Origin: Artemisia argyi
Taxonomy: Eukaryota > Streptophyta > Magnoliopsida > Asterales > Asteraceae
Length of the DNA: 64,000 nt
Reading direction: 5' to 3'
Assembly (NCBI GenBank): GCA_030686995.1
Contig: CM060706.1
Coordinates: 143,488,505 to 143,552,504, forward strand
In this document: piece by piece, positions 35,101 to 45,507 of the stretch
Position numbering within the stretch: position 1 is the first letter of the stretch
How the letters are laid out: each line of letters starts with the position of its first letter
Position numbers and translations under genes: made by a program
The notes under the pieces: model-generated
Database searches by the model: none
What the model saw: only the letters and a program-made list of their open reading frames with translations
Told to the model about the DNA's origin: nothing

Positions 35101-36370
35101 AATAAACTAGATATCTTTTTCTTCTGCTTCCCCTTCTCTCTTTATAGAAAATTGAGACTCCCCACATGCCTCTGATCTTTTCCCACTTCACTTTGTGACC
35201 ATTGGATGGGTCAATGTGATCTCAGCCGTTTAAACTGATTTTGACGCCAAAAGTCTCCACGTTTACTTGGAGCCAAAATTGTGCAATTAAAGAATATTGG
35301 GATCTTGTGGAAGTGTCAGGGGACAATTGAGATAGTTTGGAGGCCAAGTTGGGGCTATATGATGAAAACAGAGGAGCAAGTATGGTTTAGAGAGAAAATT
35401 GGTGGGAAATGCATTTAATGTGGTGTGGGATAAGGTTGTGAGGTGGAAGGAAGTAGGTTAGTGAGCTGGAAAGGTGGTGAGGTGGTGAAAAACCACCATG
35501 GTTTTGCTGGTTTCAGGTTTGGGAGAGGAGGATGAACAGTGGAGGGTGGTTTGGCGGTATTGGGAGGTCAAACGGGTCAAACCCCGTTTTTATTATATTA
35601 AGGGTGTGGGCCGAGGGTTGTTTGGGCCTAGGAAAAATGGGTGGGCTGGATTGTGTTTGGATTGGATTTGGTTTGGTTTTGGTTTATTAATAAAAGGGTC
35701 CGGTTGGTATGTGGTATTAAACAAGGACCAATTTTGTAATTTGGTGAATTTTGAGGGACTGATTTTGTAACTTTTCCAAACTACTTCCAAGGACTAAACC
35801 TGCATTTAAACCAAACACAAGGACAAAAGATGTAATTTTTCCATTTTTTAAAACCCAGGGACCTTTTCTGCCAATTCCTAAAACTCAGGGACCAAACTGT
35901 AATTTTTTAAAAATTGAAGGGTTTAAGTTGTAATTTCCCAAAAGTTATCATAAGGACCAATTTTGTCATTTAAGAATAGTTCAAGGTTTATTTTTCATAT
36001 TTTCCCATTTTCAAAACCTTAAGGACTATGTTTGACATTTTTCAAACTTGAGGGACTAAAGTTGTCATTTTGCAATTTTTAACTTTAAAGGACTAATCTT
36101 GACAACTTATGAATCCTAAGGACCTTTGATGATATTTTTCATGTTTTGATTTACCAGGGACTAGTTTTGACAATTTTTGAAACTTGAGGGATTGAAACTG
36201 CCAATTATGCAAACTTTGTACGTTTTTCATTTGTTTTTACTTATTTTGCATTTGAAACATATAAAACACACTTCTAAGATATTTTAAGTATTATGATACA
36301 TATTTGAGTGTTTTTGGATGTTTTGGCAGCTCAGATTGGTATAAAATGATGAGTATTTAGACACTCATCA
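32185..36370 (-). repeat. Element F 3' LTR (left copy)
   Basis: 4186 bp, TGACTCCTCC to CTCATCA. It is AT-rich at 32530-33300 and holds a degenerate repeat at 35720-36200. The partner copy lacks about 78 bp corresponding to 32970-33050. The 90-codon ORF at 35498-35770 is antisense to the element and not called. Confidence 0.9.
35720..36200. repeat. Degenerate repeat of GGACC/GGACT-N-TTTGTAATTT type in the F LTR
   Basis: About ten imperfect units of 40-50 bp each combine AAGGACCA or GGGACTA with TTTTGTAATTTT or TTTGACATTTTT. The same array is at 56819-57310 in the other LTR. Confidence 0.65.
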
Positions 36371-36405
36371 ATCCCCCACACTAAACTATTGCTAGTCCCT
36401 AGCAA
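36371..36405 (-). other. Element F polypurine tract and terminal hairpin
   Basis: Sense strand: perfect 7-bp stem TTGCTAG/CTAGCAA with loop GGA (36389-36405), then AGTGTGGGGGAT abutting the LTR. Confidence 0.85.
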
Positions 36406-36410
36406 TCTTT

Positions 36411-36840
36411 TGAGAAAATTTTAATGGATTTTTACTCTTTACCAAAAGCCATCACTTCTGGAGTAGCCAGATGTAAGAACTGTGGCACACCTGATAACCG
36501 TGTGATTTTGAGCAAACCACCAGCTGTCAACGGATTTGATTTGTCTTTACCAAAAGCCGTTTGCTTCTGGACTAGCCAACTCTTGATGGAATAGTCAACA
36601 TCTTGGTGAGCTGATTTCCAATTATGGTTTTTCCACGGCCTTTACCACAAGCCATAATCTTGCGGGCTAGTCAACTCATTCGCTTTATGGGATATGGGGA
36701 GTTGAGGAACCATACAATTTTGGGCAAATTGCAAGCCATCAACGGATTTGAGATGTCTTTACCAAGAGCCGTTTGCTCCTGGACTAGCCAATCCTTTTGT
36801 GGGTTAGACATGGTGGACTGATAACCATTATTTGCATTTC
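36411..36840 (-). repeat. 3' untranslated repeat block shared with element E
   Basis: Sense-strand units of about 70-150 bp contain GGCTAGTCCAGAAGCAAACG, then GGCTTTTGGTAAAGAC and ATCAAATCCGTTGA. Several diverged copies follow each other. Element E carries matching units at 60010-60480, for example 60412-60445 versus 36435-36468. Confidence 0.8.
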
Positions 36841-37340
36841 TAAGTGTGAAAAAACTTTAAATTTTGATCAAATGGGGGTTCTTGATGGAACATGTGTTTT
36901 GAATTCGTGAGAACTCTCCCCCACACTTAGAATTGAATATTGCCCTCAATATTCAAAGTACTTGGTGTCCCACCAAGACTTAGAACGTAAGAAGGAAATA
37001 CTATTAACCTTTTGTTTTAGTCTATTTACATACAAACGCACTTTTTTTTTTTTTTTTTTTTTTTGAAAAAATATATACATATGTACAACATGTGGTTCAT
37101 CTCCCCCACACTAGGGTGGTAGAAAGGGGAAAGAAGACAGAAATATGGGTGAAAACCCATATTGCTACTGTTTTTGATTACCGAGTCGCTAGCTTGACTC
37201 GACCTCGAATTGAATTGTCCATGAGGAAGCTACTATTTTTGATTACCGAGTCGCTAGCTTGACTCGACCCCAAATTAAATTGTCCTTGGGGAAGCTACTG
37301 TTTTTGATTACTGAGTCGCTAGCTTGACTCGACCCCGAAT
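36841..37340 (-). other. Element F 3' untranslated region, proximal part
   Basis: Non-coding. It holds a hairpin and purine tract (36913-36954: 8-bp stem GAATATTG/CAATATTC, loop AGGG, then AAGTGTGGGGGAGAGT on the sense strand) and a 23-base A tract on the sense strand (plus-strand T at 37042-37064). Confidence 0.8.
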
Positions 37341-37358
37341 TTATTGGTCCATGGGGAA
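37164..37358. repeat. Three 65-bp tandem repeats after F pol
   Basis: Units start at 37164, 37229 and 37294; each contains GAGTCGCTAGCTTGACTCG, an imperfect inverted repeat. The last unit reaches into the final codons of pol, so the array probably grew from the end of the coding region. Confidence 0.85.
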
Positions 37359-40120
37359 AGTTTGGAGATCCGGGACAACCATTGGTTGTATGTCCCCTCC
37401 AAAGTAGTGTTTTAACCGATGGCCATTCACTTTAAAGTTGGAACCGTCAGGTTGAGCTAACTCAACAGTTCCATATGGAAATACTCTTGTTACAGTGAAT
37501 GGCCCAGACCAACGAGTTTTAAGCTTTCCTGAGAATATCTTCAATCGTGAATTGAAGAGAAGGACTCTGTCACCGATGTTGAAAACACGGTTTTTAATTT
37601 TAGAGTCGTGTATCTTCTTGGTTTTTTCTTTGTAAATTAAAGAATTCTCATAAGCTTGATCACGAAGTTCATTTAATTCGTTCAGTTGAACCTTGCGGTG
37701 ATCACCCGCTGTGTGAAGGTCGAAGTTTGCATGTTTTAAGGCCCAATAGGCCTTATGTTCTAATTCGATCGGAAGATGACATGCTTTCCCGTACACTAGC
37801 TTATATGGAGTACACCCGATGGGTGTTTTGTGAGCAGTGCGGAAAGCCCATAATGCATCATCCAGCTTATCCAACCAAGAGGCACGGTTTTCACCAACCG
37901 TCCTCTCCAGAATTCTCTTAATACCCCGATTTAAGACCTCCACCTGCCCACTTGTTTGTGGGTGGTATGCTGTAGAAAGACGGTGAGTTACACCATATTT
38001 CAACATCACTCTTGCAAATTGTTCATTGCAGAAGTGAGTGCCACGATCACTGATAATGGCACGAGGAGTCCCGAATCTGGCAAAGAGAGACTTTAAAAAT
38101 TTAACGACTACTCGGGTGTCATTGGTGGGTAAAGCTTTCGCTTCAACCCATTTAGACAAATAATCGACAGCCACGAGTATGTATTTATTCCCTCGTGAAG
38201 ACGGGAATGGCCCCATAAAATCAATGCCCCACATATCAAATATTTCACAGACTTGGATGGCGTTTTGCGGCATCTCATTCTTTTTGGAAATATTCCCGTG
38301 ACGCTGGCAAGCCTCACAGGTTTTGATAAGTTCATGGGCGTCTTTATAGATCGTGGGCCAAAAGAATCCTGAATCAAACACCTTTTTGGCGGTGTAGTTT
38401 GGGTTATGATGTCCCCCCGTGGGTCCATCATGACAAGCTTTAAGAATTTCCATGGCTTCTTGGCCATGGACACACCATCGGATGACTTGATCCGCACATA
38501 TTTTGAACAAGTAGGGGTCGTCCCAAAAGTAATGTTTTACATCTTTAAAGAATTTTCTTTTCTTTTGGGACGACATCCCTTTCACAACGAAATTTCCCGC
38601 ATGGTAATTTGCAAAGTCGGCAAACCATGGGGTAGTGGCATCATCCCGGGTAGAGATTAGATTTAAAGTCTCCAGAGGAAAAGTTTCATTAATTTCTTTT
38701 CTTTCGAGAATATCCTGATGAGGATTTTCTAACCGGGACAAGTGATCAGCTGCAAGGTTCTCTGCTCCTTTTTTTTTATCTCTTATGAGTATATCGAATT
38801 CCTGAAGGAGCAGGACCCAATGGAGCAGTCTTGGCTTTGCATCCTGTTTAGTGAACAGGTATTTCAGAGCCGAATGGTCCGTATACACCACGCTTTTGGT
38901 TAAGATTAAGTAAGACCAAAATTTTTCAAAGGCATATACCACAGCTAATAATTCCTTTTCTGTGGTGGTATAGCGCGTTTGAGCTTCATTCATGGTCTTA
39001 CTTGCGTAGTGTATTGGCTGAAAATGTTTGGTTTTACGTTGCCCCAGAACTGCACCAATAGCGAAATCGCTAGCATCACACATAAGTTCAAAGGGTAAGT
39101 CCCAGTTGGGGGCAACAAGGATTGGTGCTTCGGTGAGTTTTTTCTTTAAAGTAGAAAAAGCTTCGATGCACTCGGGAGAAAAGATGAAAGGAGCATCCTT
39201 TTCAAGAAGATAAGTCATGGGCCGGGCTATTTTGGAGAAATCCTGTATGAATCTCCGATAGAACCTGGCATGGCCGAGGAAACTCCTTATTCCTTTAACA
39301 GTAGTGGGATGAGGCAGTTTAGCAATAACATCAATTTTGGCCTTATCGACCTCAATCCCATTTTTTGAAATTTTATGGCCGAGGACAATGCCCTCCTTAA
39401 CCATAAAATGGCTCTTCTCCCAGTTTAGACAAAGATTAGTTTTTTCACAACGTTGAAGCATTTTTTCTAAATGGGAGAGGCATGAGTCGAAAGAATTCCC
39501 GATGATTGAGAAGTCATCCATGAATACCTCCATGGTTTTTCCGATCATGTCATGGAAAATAGCCTTCATGCACCTCTGGAAAGTGCCTGGAGCATTGCAT
39601 AACCCAAAAGGCATGCGGCGATAGGCAAATGTCCCGTAAGGGCATGTGAAGGTAGTCTTCTCTTGATCCTGTGGATCAATGGGAATCTGGAAGTAACCCG
39701 AGAAGCCGTCGAGGAAACAATAATACTCATTCCCTGCTAGACTTTCGAGCATTTGATCCATAAAGGGCAGAGGAAAATGGTCTTTGCGGGTGGCTTCGTT
39801 AAGCTTTCTGTAATCGATACATACTCGCCACCCTGTAACCAAACGAGTTGGTATCAACTCGTTATCCTCATTTGTGATAACCGTAATACCACCCTTTTTT
39901 GGAACACAATGTATTGGGCTAACCCAAGGACTATCTGATATAGGGTAAATCAATCCCGCATCAAGAAGTTTGATAACTTCTTCCTTAATAACTTCGTGGA
40001 TTTTTGGATTTACCCTTCTTTGATGCTGCACGGCAGGTTTAAAGTCCTCTTCCATTAGGATTTTATGTGTACAAAAATCCGGGTTAATACCCTTTATGTC
40101 TGAGAGCTTCCAAGCAATTG
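37341..40120 (-). pseudogene. Element F reverse transcriptase, RNase H and integrase
   Basis: A long open frame (904 residues from the Met at 40055) with no internal stop. Reverse transcriptase about residues 20-290 with FMDD at about 178-181; RNase H about 325-455 ([33 protein letters not shown]); integrase zinc finger about 555-600 (HH and CEACQRHG), core with [16 protein letters not shown] and GQVEVLNRG supplying the three acidic residues, and a C-terminal GPF module at about 840. Pol of Athila is normally fused to gag-protease; here a one-base frameshift near 40094-40130 separates it. Otherwise it looks coding-competent and is the best preserved pol in the window. Confidence 0.93.
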
Positions 40121-41348
40121 CTTGTTGTGGGACTTTAAAACCTTAAGCAGCGCGGTTTTCTCCTCATCTTTTAAGTCTTTTGCAATAATGACTGGTAACT
40201 TATCGTTACCTTCCAAGAATGCATATTCTAGATGAAAAGGCAGGTCCTTAAGTTCGACCTCGGGGAAATCATCATTTTTCTCAACATATTTGACTTCCGC
40301 TTTATGAATTTGTGGAGGTAGAACAGGAATGGGAGAAGGATCTTTGTTCAATAACTTCTCAAGGAGAAGTATATCTCTCTCCGGGTCAATGTCTTGGTTA
40401 TCAATTCCTTTGGGAACTGAATCACTTTTGAGAAAGGCCTCTAATTCCTCAAGGACGAAATCACTTCCCTCAAACGGAGTGAGGGAAGGAGAAGAATTAG
40501 TGATTATGGGGTGAGAAGAGGTAGTGGGATTGCCACTCGGAGAATTATCAGTGAATCCAAGGATTTCCTGAGCATACTCCTCGGATGCAATGTCAATGAC
40601 ATCAATTCGGTTGACCGATTCAGCATCATAATTCGTGGAGTATCTCGAGGTTTGATCAAGGTTGAACGTTATCGCTTCAGTGCCAACTCGTAACGTGATT
40701 TCCTCATCGAAAACATCGATTAATGCACGACCCGTCCTTAAGAATCCCCTCCCAAGAATGAGAGGAACTCTTGGTTCTGCATCGAAATCAACAACGACAA
40801 AGTCTGCCGGAAAATGGAATTTTCCCACTTTTACAAATACGTCCTCGGCAATACCAAAGGGACGTGAAATTGAATGGTCTGCAAGCTCGAGAGTCATGCA
40901 TGTGGGACAAAGTGCCTGAAGAGAGCTTTTTCCAAACTGAGTGGGGCATTAAGTTGATGCTTGCACCAAGATCGACCAAGGCAAAACACTCAACCATCCC
41001 CGGGAAAATACATGGTATTAGAAATCTCCCGGGGTCTCCTAGCTTCTCGGGAAGCTGTTTCAACAGAACTACAGAGCAGTTTTCATTGAGTGGAGTTCGT
41101 GCCATCTCAAACAGTTTTTCTTTATTGCTCAACAGGTTTTTGATTGTCGATGCGAATTTGGGCATTAAAAGAAGAGCATCCGCGAAACTAATATCGAAGT
41201 GTAGTTCTTGAAAAGTCTGAAAGAATTTTTCCATCTGATGATTAGCTTTTTCACGGAGCTTCTGGTCTTGCAATCGTGAGGGATATGGAATTGTTGGTTT
41301 TGGGTTGGCTTTTGGATTTTCAACAGGACCTTCGGTAGTTTCAAACAC
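40094..41348 (-). pseudogene. Element F retropepsin region
   Basis: Two frames. The 5' frame (continuous with gag) holds CFALVDLGASINLMPHSVW with the Asp-Leu-Gly active site usual for Athila. Around 40900-40930 a frameshift moves the reading to the second frame, which continues MTLELADHSISRP, then VFVKVGKFHFPADFVVVDF and PLILGRGFLRTGRALIDV, followed by an acidic linker to reverse transcriptase. A second shift near 40094-40130 restores the pol frame. Retropepsin cuts the polyprotein during particle maturation. Confidence 0.85.
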
Positions 41349-42149
41349 GACTCTTTTAGGGGGAGTCGGGACTGGGACAACTGGAGGAGGGATGTCATTG
41401 GTACCTCTGTTATTAGTAGAAAGTACCGTATCCGTAGTATCCTCAGTTTCACATTCCTCTACTGGGATAGGAGAAGAAGTAGACGGAGCTGTGGGTCCTT
41501 TGTAAGAAACTCCACTTCTTGTGGTGATCGCCTTAACATCGCCCCTCGGATTAGCGATCGTGTTACTAGGTAAAGTAGTACCTGAGCCCGAGGGTCGATC
41601 ATTTAAAGACTTCTACAAATTAGATATTTGACTAACCAGCATTTTGTTAAGTTCATCTTAGGATTTCATAAACTGTTTTAATAACTCATCATGTGATGGT
41701 CCAGTTGGAACAATGGCTTGATTTTGGTTTGGAAAATTTTGAGCCCGGTTGTTCTCGAAATTCCCATGTTGCTGGTTGGTATTACCCTGGAAGTGGTTTT
41801 GTTGTTGAAAATTACCCTGTGGGTAATTGTTCTGACCTTGATTTCGGTTATAATTCCCTTGGTTCTGATTTTGTTGAACCTGGTTTTGACTAGAGTTGAA
41901 ATTCCCTTGGTTGTTAAAACCTTGGTTCATTCGGTTCTGGTTCTGATTCTGGTTAAAGTTCTGGTTTCTGTTTTGACCATTTTGGTTCTAGGATTGATTA
42001 AACCCTGGTGGCCCGATGTAGTTATTAGATCGGTAGCTCAAAAGGTTTCGATCCCATTGCGGTTGGTAAGAATTACCTCCCGTATTATAGGAACCTTGAG
42101 CTGCGTACACGTTTTCACGAGCCGAGCCACCGGAGGCTGGGCACTCTGT
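41349..42149 (-). pseudogene. Element F gag, 3' part
   Basis: Continues the gag frame from 48470 after element G (codon boundary preserved). It reads TECPASGGSAREN onward, then a long Asn/Gln/Gly-rich tract at 42000-41700 and a Ser/Pro/Thr linker into protease. In-frame stops: TAG 41988-41990, TAA 41658-41660, TAG 41613-41615. The Asn/Gln-rich tract is typical of Athila gag C-termini. Confidence 0.82.
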
Positions 42150-42154
42150 GTAAG
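42150..42154. other. Target-site duplication of element G, left copy
   Basis: GTAAG, repeated at 48465-48469. Confidence 0.92.
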
Positions 42155-43561
42155 TGATGAGGCGAAAAATGATCCGTTTTTAGGGGGTCATTTAAGCCCG
42201 AATCCGACTTTATTTGATCAAATATTGCCCTAAATCGTTCCTTTTGTGAGTTTAGGTACTTGGAGAGTGAATTCTGGAAAAAAAGCCATTTTGGACGTTT
42301 TTGGAGCATAAAAGTGAAGAAAACGGCTAAGTCTCAATTTTCCATGCTGGAAACAGTAGGTGACGGCGTCAAGAGTAATGCCATGACGGCGTCAAACCTC
42401 AAGAATTAAAATCCGTAGTTCATGAAGGCGTCAAGAGTGTTCCTGACGGCGTCAAAAGCCCAAGAATAAAAATCCGTAGTTGATGACGGCGTCACACAGG
42501 CTGTTAGAAGTAGATCAAGGTCGTTCGAGGAAGTATTTGGCGGCGAGATGACGGCGTCACACCTTTGTTCTTGACGCCGTCACCCCGTTTTTCCTATATA
42601 TAGTTTTCTAGTTTTTCACATTAAAAAAGGAGAAGTTTTGGAGAAACCCTAAAGACGAATTTGGTGCAACTTTTACAGGTTTTTCAAGGGTTCCAAACCC
42701 TTGATACCTTGCATTGTAATTGAGATAAGTGTTCTTCTAATTCAATCAATATGTCTATGTGTTGGTTGTCTATATCTTGTTCTTGTCTCAATTCCATTAT
42801 GCTAGGCTAGATCTCTTTTGTGTTTGCTTAGATCTAATGAAACCTAGATATTGATTATGTGTTGATTACTTGTTTATTCTTGTCTTGGATGAATGATTTA
42901 TATGTTAGGTTTAAGAAAACTGGCAGATCTCCAAATGGTAACATGCTTGAACGTCTTAAGAAACATGAACCGAGGCGTACTAGGTCTTTATTGGTTGTAT
43001 TTAATGCATGAGCCACTGTTTACAATCCCTATAGTTGTGCTGGGCATGGTGTAGGAGGAGATAAGAGCTCATAGAATTGGGGAGTTATGTATGCCACCCC
43101 ATGAATGGTATTAAGGAATACAATCCGTCATCCATGCAATTATAACAAGTAATTAACGTGTAAAAGATATCTAGGGAGTAGTGAAATCTAAGTAAACACA
43201 TTTTCTCCAATTACTGCTCACAACCTTAGTTTAATTAGTTTATTTTCATTTTTATTATTTTATTTTGATTGCATCTTAGTTTTGGGTTAGTTGAATAGCA
43301 ACTAATTCCGCCCACTCTTTCAAAACCCGAGATTTTACTTGCTTTCATAAAAATATAAAAACACAAAAATAATCATCCCTCACCTTTAGAACTAGTAATT
43401 AGGTTTTCTAATCCTAGCGACACTATTCCTAAGCTGAACGATCAATCCCCCGGTACTTGTCACTATACTATACTACAACGATCAGGTACACTGCCTGGTG
43501 GGGGTTGTAAGCTTCTCGAGATCCCTCGAGAGGTAAAGCCTGTTGCGATTCCCACGCATCA
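42155..43561 (+). repeat. Element G 5' LTR
   Basis: 1407 bp, TGATGAGGCG to CACGCATCA. A duplication of CTCGAGATCC near 43516-43528 is absent from the other copy. Promoter signals are listed separately. Confidence 0.93.
42361..42603 (+). promoter_or_regulatory. TGACG-N-CGTCA palindrome cluster and TATA box of G
   Basis: Six perfect 11-mers TGACG-G/C-CGTCA start at 42361, 42384, 42444, 42484, 42549 and 42572, plus a one-off copy at 42423. CTATATATAG at 42594-42603 lies 12 bases after the last one. The other LTR has the same set from 47273 on. TGACG is the core site of TGA-type bZIP activators; that they act here is inference. Confidence 0.7.
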
Positions 43562-43567
43562 AGTTTT

Positions 43568-43586
43568 TGGCGCCGCAGCCCGGGGA
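43568..43586 (+). other. Element G primer-binding site
   Basis: TGGCGCCGCAGCCCGGGGA seven bases after the LTR resembles the TGGCGCCG...CCGGGGA sites used by Athila/Tat elements. D has the same at 62724-62742. Confidence 0.8.
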
Positions 43587-43725
43587 ATAGTTATTGTCTA
43601 GGTTAGGATTTCTTTTTATTAGGTCTACTTGCTAGATTCCTTTCTAGTAAGATTTTATTTTTATTTTTTTTAGGTTTTCTTTAGTCTATCTTATTTCTTT
43701 GTGTCTTTGTTCGTAACCTATTTCG

Positions 43726-44622
43726 ATGGATAACAATAACATTGATCGTTTGATTCCTGTTATTCGAGTTTTTCGTCGTAGGATCTTCCAAATGCCCGCC
43801 CCACGTCCTTTAGCAGGAAATGAAAACCCACCTAACCTCTCACCCAACCACCACTTTGACAATAATTCTGAGCTAGAAGAGTCTGATCATGATGATGACC
43901 GTAGGGCTAGTCCTTTTTACTATTCAGACTCCGATGAGGATCTTGATGATGGTGATGTGATCAATGAGGATATAATGGAAGAGGAAATAAACCTTCTTAG
44001 GTACGTTGACCCTAGAACTAGGATTGAGTGTGATAGTTCATTTAACATGCAATTCCCTTGTAAGATTGGATTTAAGAGCTTTAACGCCTATCTTAACTCA
44101 TCTCTCCCAATGAACATAATCTCGCGCAATGAATATAATAAAATCATGGTCGATGAGTTAGAATACAAAGGGGAAAATATTGTGGCTAGGGCAATACCAT
44201 TGCATGTGTTTGTAGGAAGTTTGGTTTATCTTGTTGAGTTCATGGTTATGGAGAATCTAGGAGAATTTATTGATGATAAATTGACCCAAGTTGTGTTTGG
44301 AAGACCTTTCAAACGGTTGACCAACCTCGATGAAAAACTCATAGAGGGGTTAATAACATTCTCGGATGGGGATGAAGAATTTGTCTATCAAATGCCCCGC
44401 ACACACCCTAGGTTCAAGGATTTCTCCATGGAAAAGTGTAGTAGGTATCCGCCTATAGAAATGCTAAGTGAGAATGATATGAAAAGAGGACTTAAGTATA
44501 CTCATGAAAAGAATAAAAGATACTATCGCGGATGCTTAGAGTTAGGAGATGATTATAGGAAAGATGAGGCAACTATTAGATGGCTCACACTTGGTTATGT
44601 GAGCATAAGCGATACACGGTAA
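43726..44622 (+). CDS. Element G ORF: retropepsin-like protein lacking the catalytic Asp
   Basis: 298 intact codons from ATG 43726, 164 bases after the LTR. Residues 1-90 are basic, then strongly acidic (SDSDEDLDDGD). Residues about 110-215 align by pattern with the retropepsins of D and F: a strand then SLPMNIISRNEYNKIM (129-141) at the place of D-x-G-A-x-x-N-L-M-P-x-x-x-Y, a middle strand VFVGSLVYLVEFMVME, and VVFGRPF (189-195) at the I-L-G-R-P-F-L position. The active-site Asp and Gly are replaced by Ser/Leu, so it should not cut. The C-terminal 80 residues are charged and unlike other parts. The ORF is unbroken, in contrast to its surroundings. I recall similar predicted proteins in Asteraceae; function unknown. 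Confidence 0.75.
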   Translation: MDNNNIDRLIPVIRVFRRRIFQMPAPRPLAGNENPPNLSPNHHFDNNSELEESDHDDDRRASPFYYSDSDEDLDDGDVINEDIMEEEINLLRYVDPRTRIECDSSFNMQFPCKIGFKSFNAYLNSSLPMNIISRNEYNKIMVDELEYKGENIVARAIPLHVFVGSLVYLVEFMVMENLGEFIDDKLTQVVFGRPFKRLTNLDEKLIEGLITFSDGDEEFVYQMPRTHPRFKDFSMEKCSRYPPIEMLSENDMKRGLKYTHEKNKRYYRGCLELGDDYRKDEATIRWLTLGYVSISDTR

Positions 44623-45466
44623 CCCATGACCTTGAGTCTAGCTACAAGACTCGTAAATAAAGAAAAGCGCTTCTTGGGAGGCAACCCATGTTTTGTGTGA
44701 TTTTATTTGTTTGATTGTTATTTGCTTCCGTATGCATGTTTTATTTTTATTGTTGGTTGATCATGTTTCTAAATTAAAATGTGGAAATACTTTACTATGT
44801 TGTTTGGCCTAGTCTTAACTCCAACCTAAAAGTATTTTTGCAAAAGATAAGTGTAAGGGGAAACCCCAAATATGTTTTTAAGAAACAAACCGATCATGAT
44901 TCTCCACAATATTAAATGAACATGTATATTCGTATTTGTTAGAGTCAAATGCTTGTATTGAGTCATAATGAAGTTTTGCAGGATTTTCCAGGAAGTAAGA
45001 CCAAGTTTTTCCAGAAATTTTCCGGAAACTTAACATAAGAATTTCTGCAGGTCCATTCTGACGGCGTCAGAGGATTACTCTTGACGGCGTCAGGAGTTAA
45101 AATCTGGAAATTTTACCGGTTTTGTTTTTCTAACGGAGTCTTATGGTTTTTGTGAATTATTAAGTTTTATAATCTCCAGGAGATCTGCAAACTTCATTCC
45201 ACAAGCATTATATCTTACTTTGTTTTATAGGATTTAGTAACTTATATAGGATGCCGCCGATTTTACGCGAGGTTGTCTTGTCTATTTTTGTCAGGATTTA
45301 CAGGTTATGTTCGACAAGGAGATGATTTATATTCTGGAATGGAAGCTTTGATTGTTCATTTTCTTGGAGGAAGATTTAACCTGGCCAACCTATAATCCAT
45401 ACCGAGCGAATCAGGGGAGTATTTGATTTCATTCTCTTTACTTTTTCACTTTTACATTCTTTACTT

Positions 45467-45507
45467 GAACATTGGGGACAATGTTCATCTTAAGTGTAAG
45501 GGGAGGG
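45467..45507 (+). other. Element G upstream hairpin and purine tract
   Basis: Perfect 8-bp stem GAACATTG/CAATGTTC with loop GGGA (45467-45486), then AAGTGTAAGGGGAGGG (45492-45507). Confidence 0.85.

Noticed and set aside
35498..35770. ORF conserved in both F LTRs (also 56573-56869)
   Set aside because: Conservation is explained by LTR duplication; it is antisense to the element and matches no family I know.
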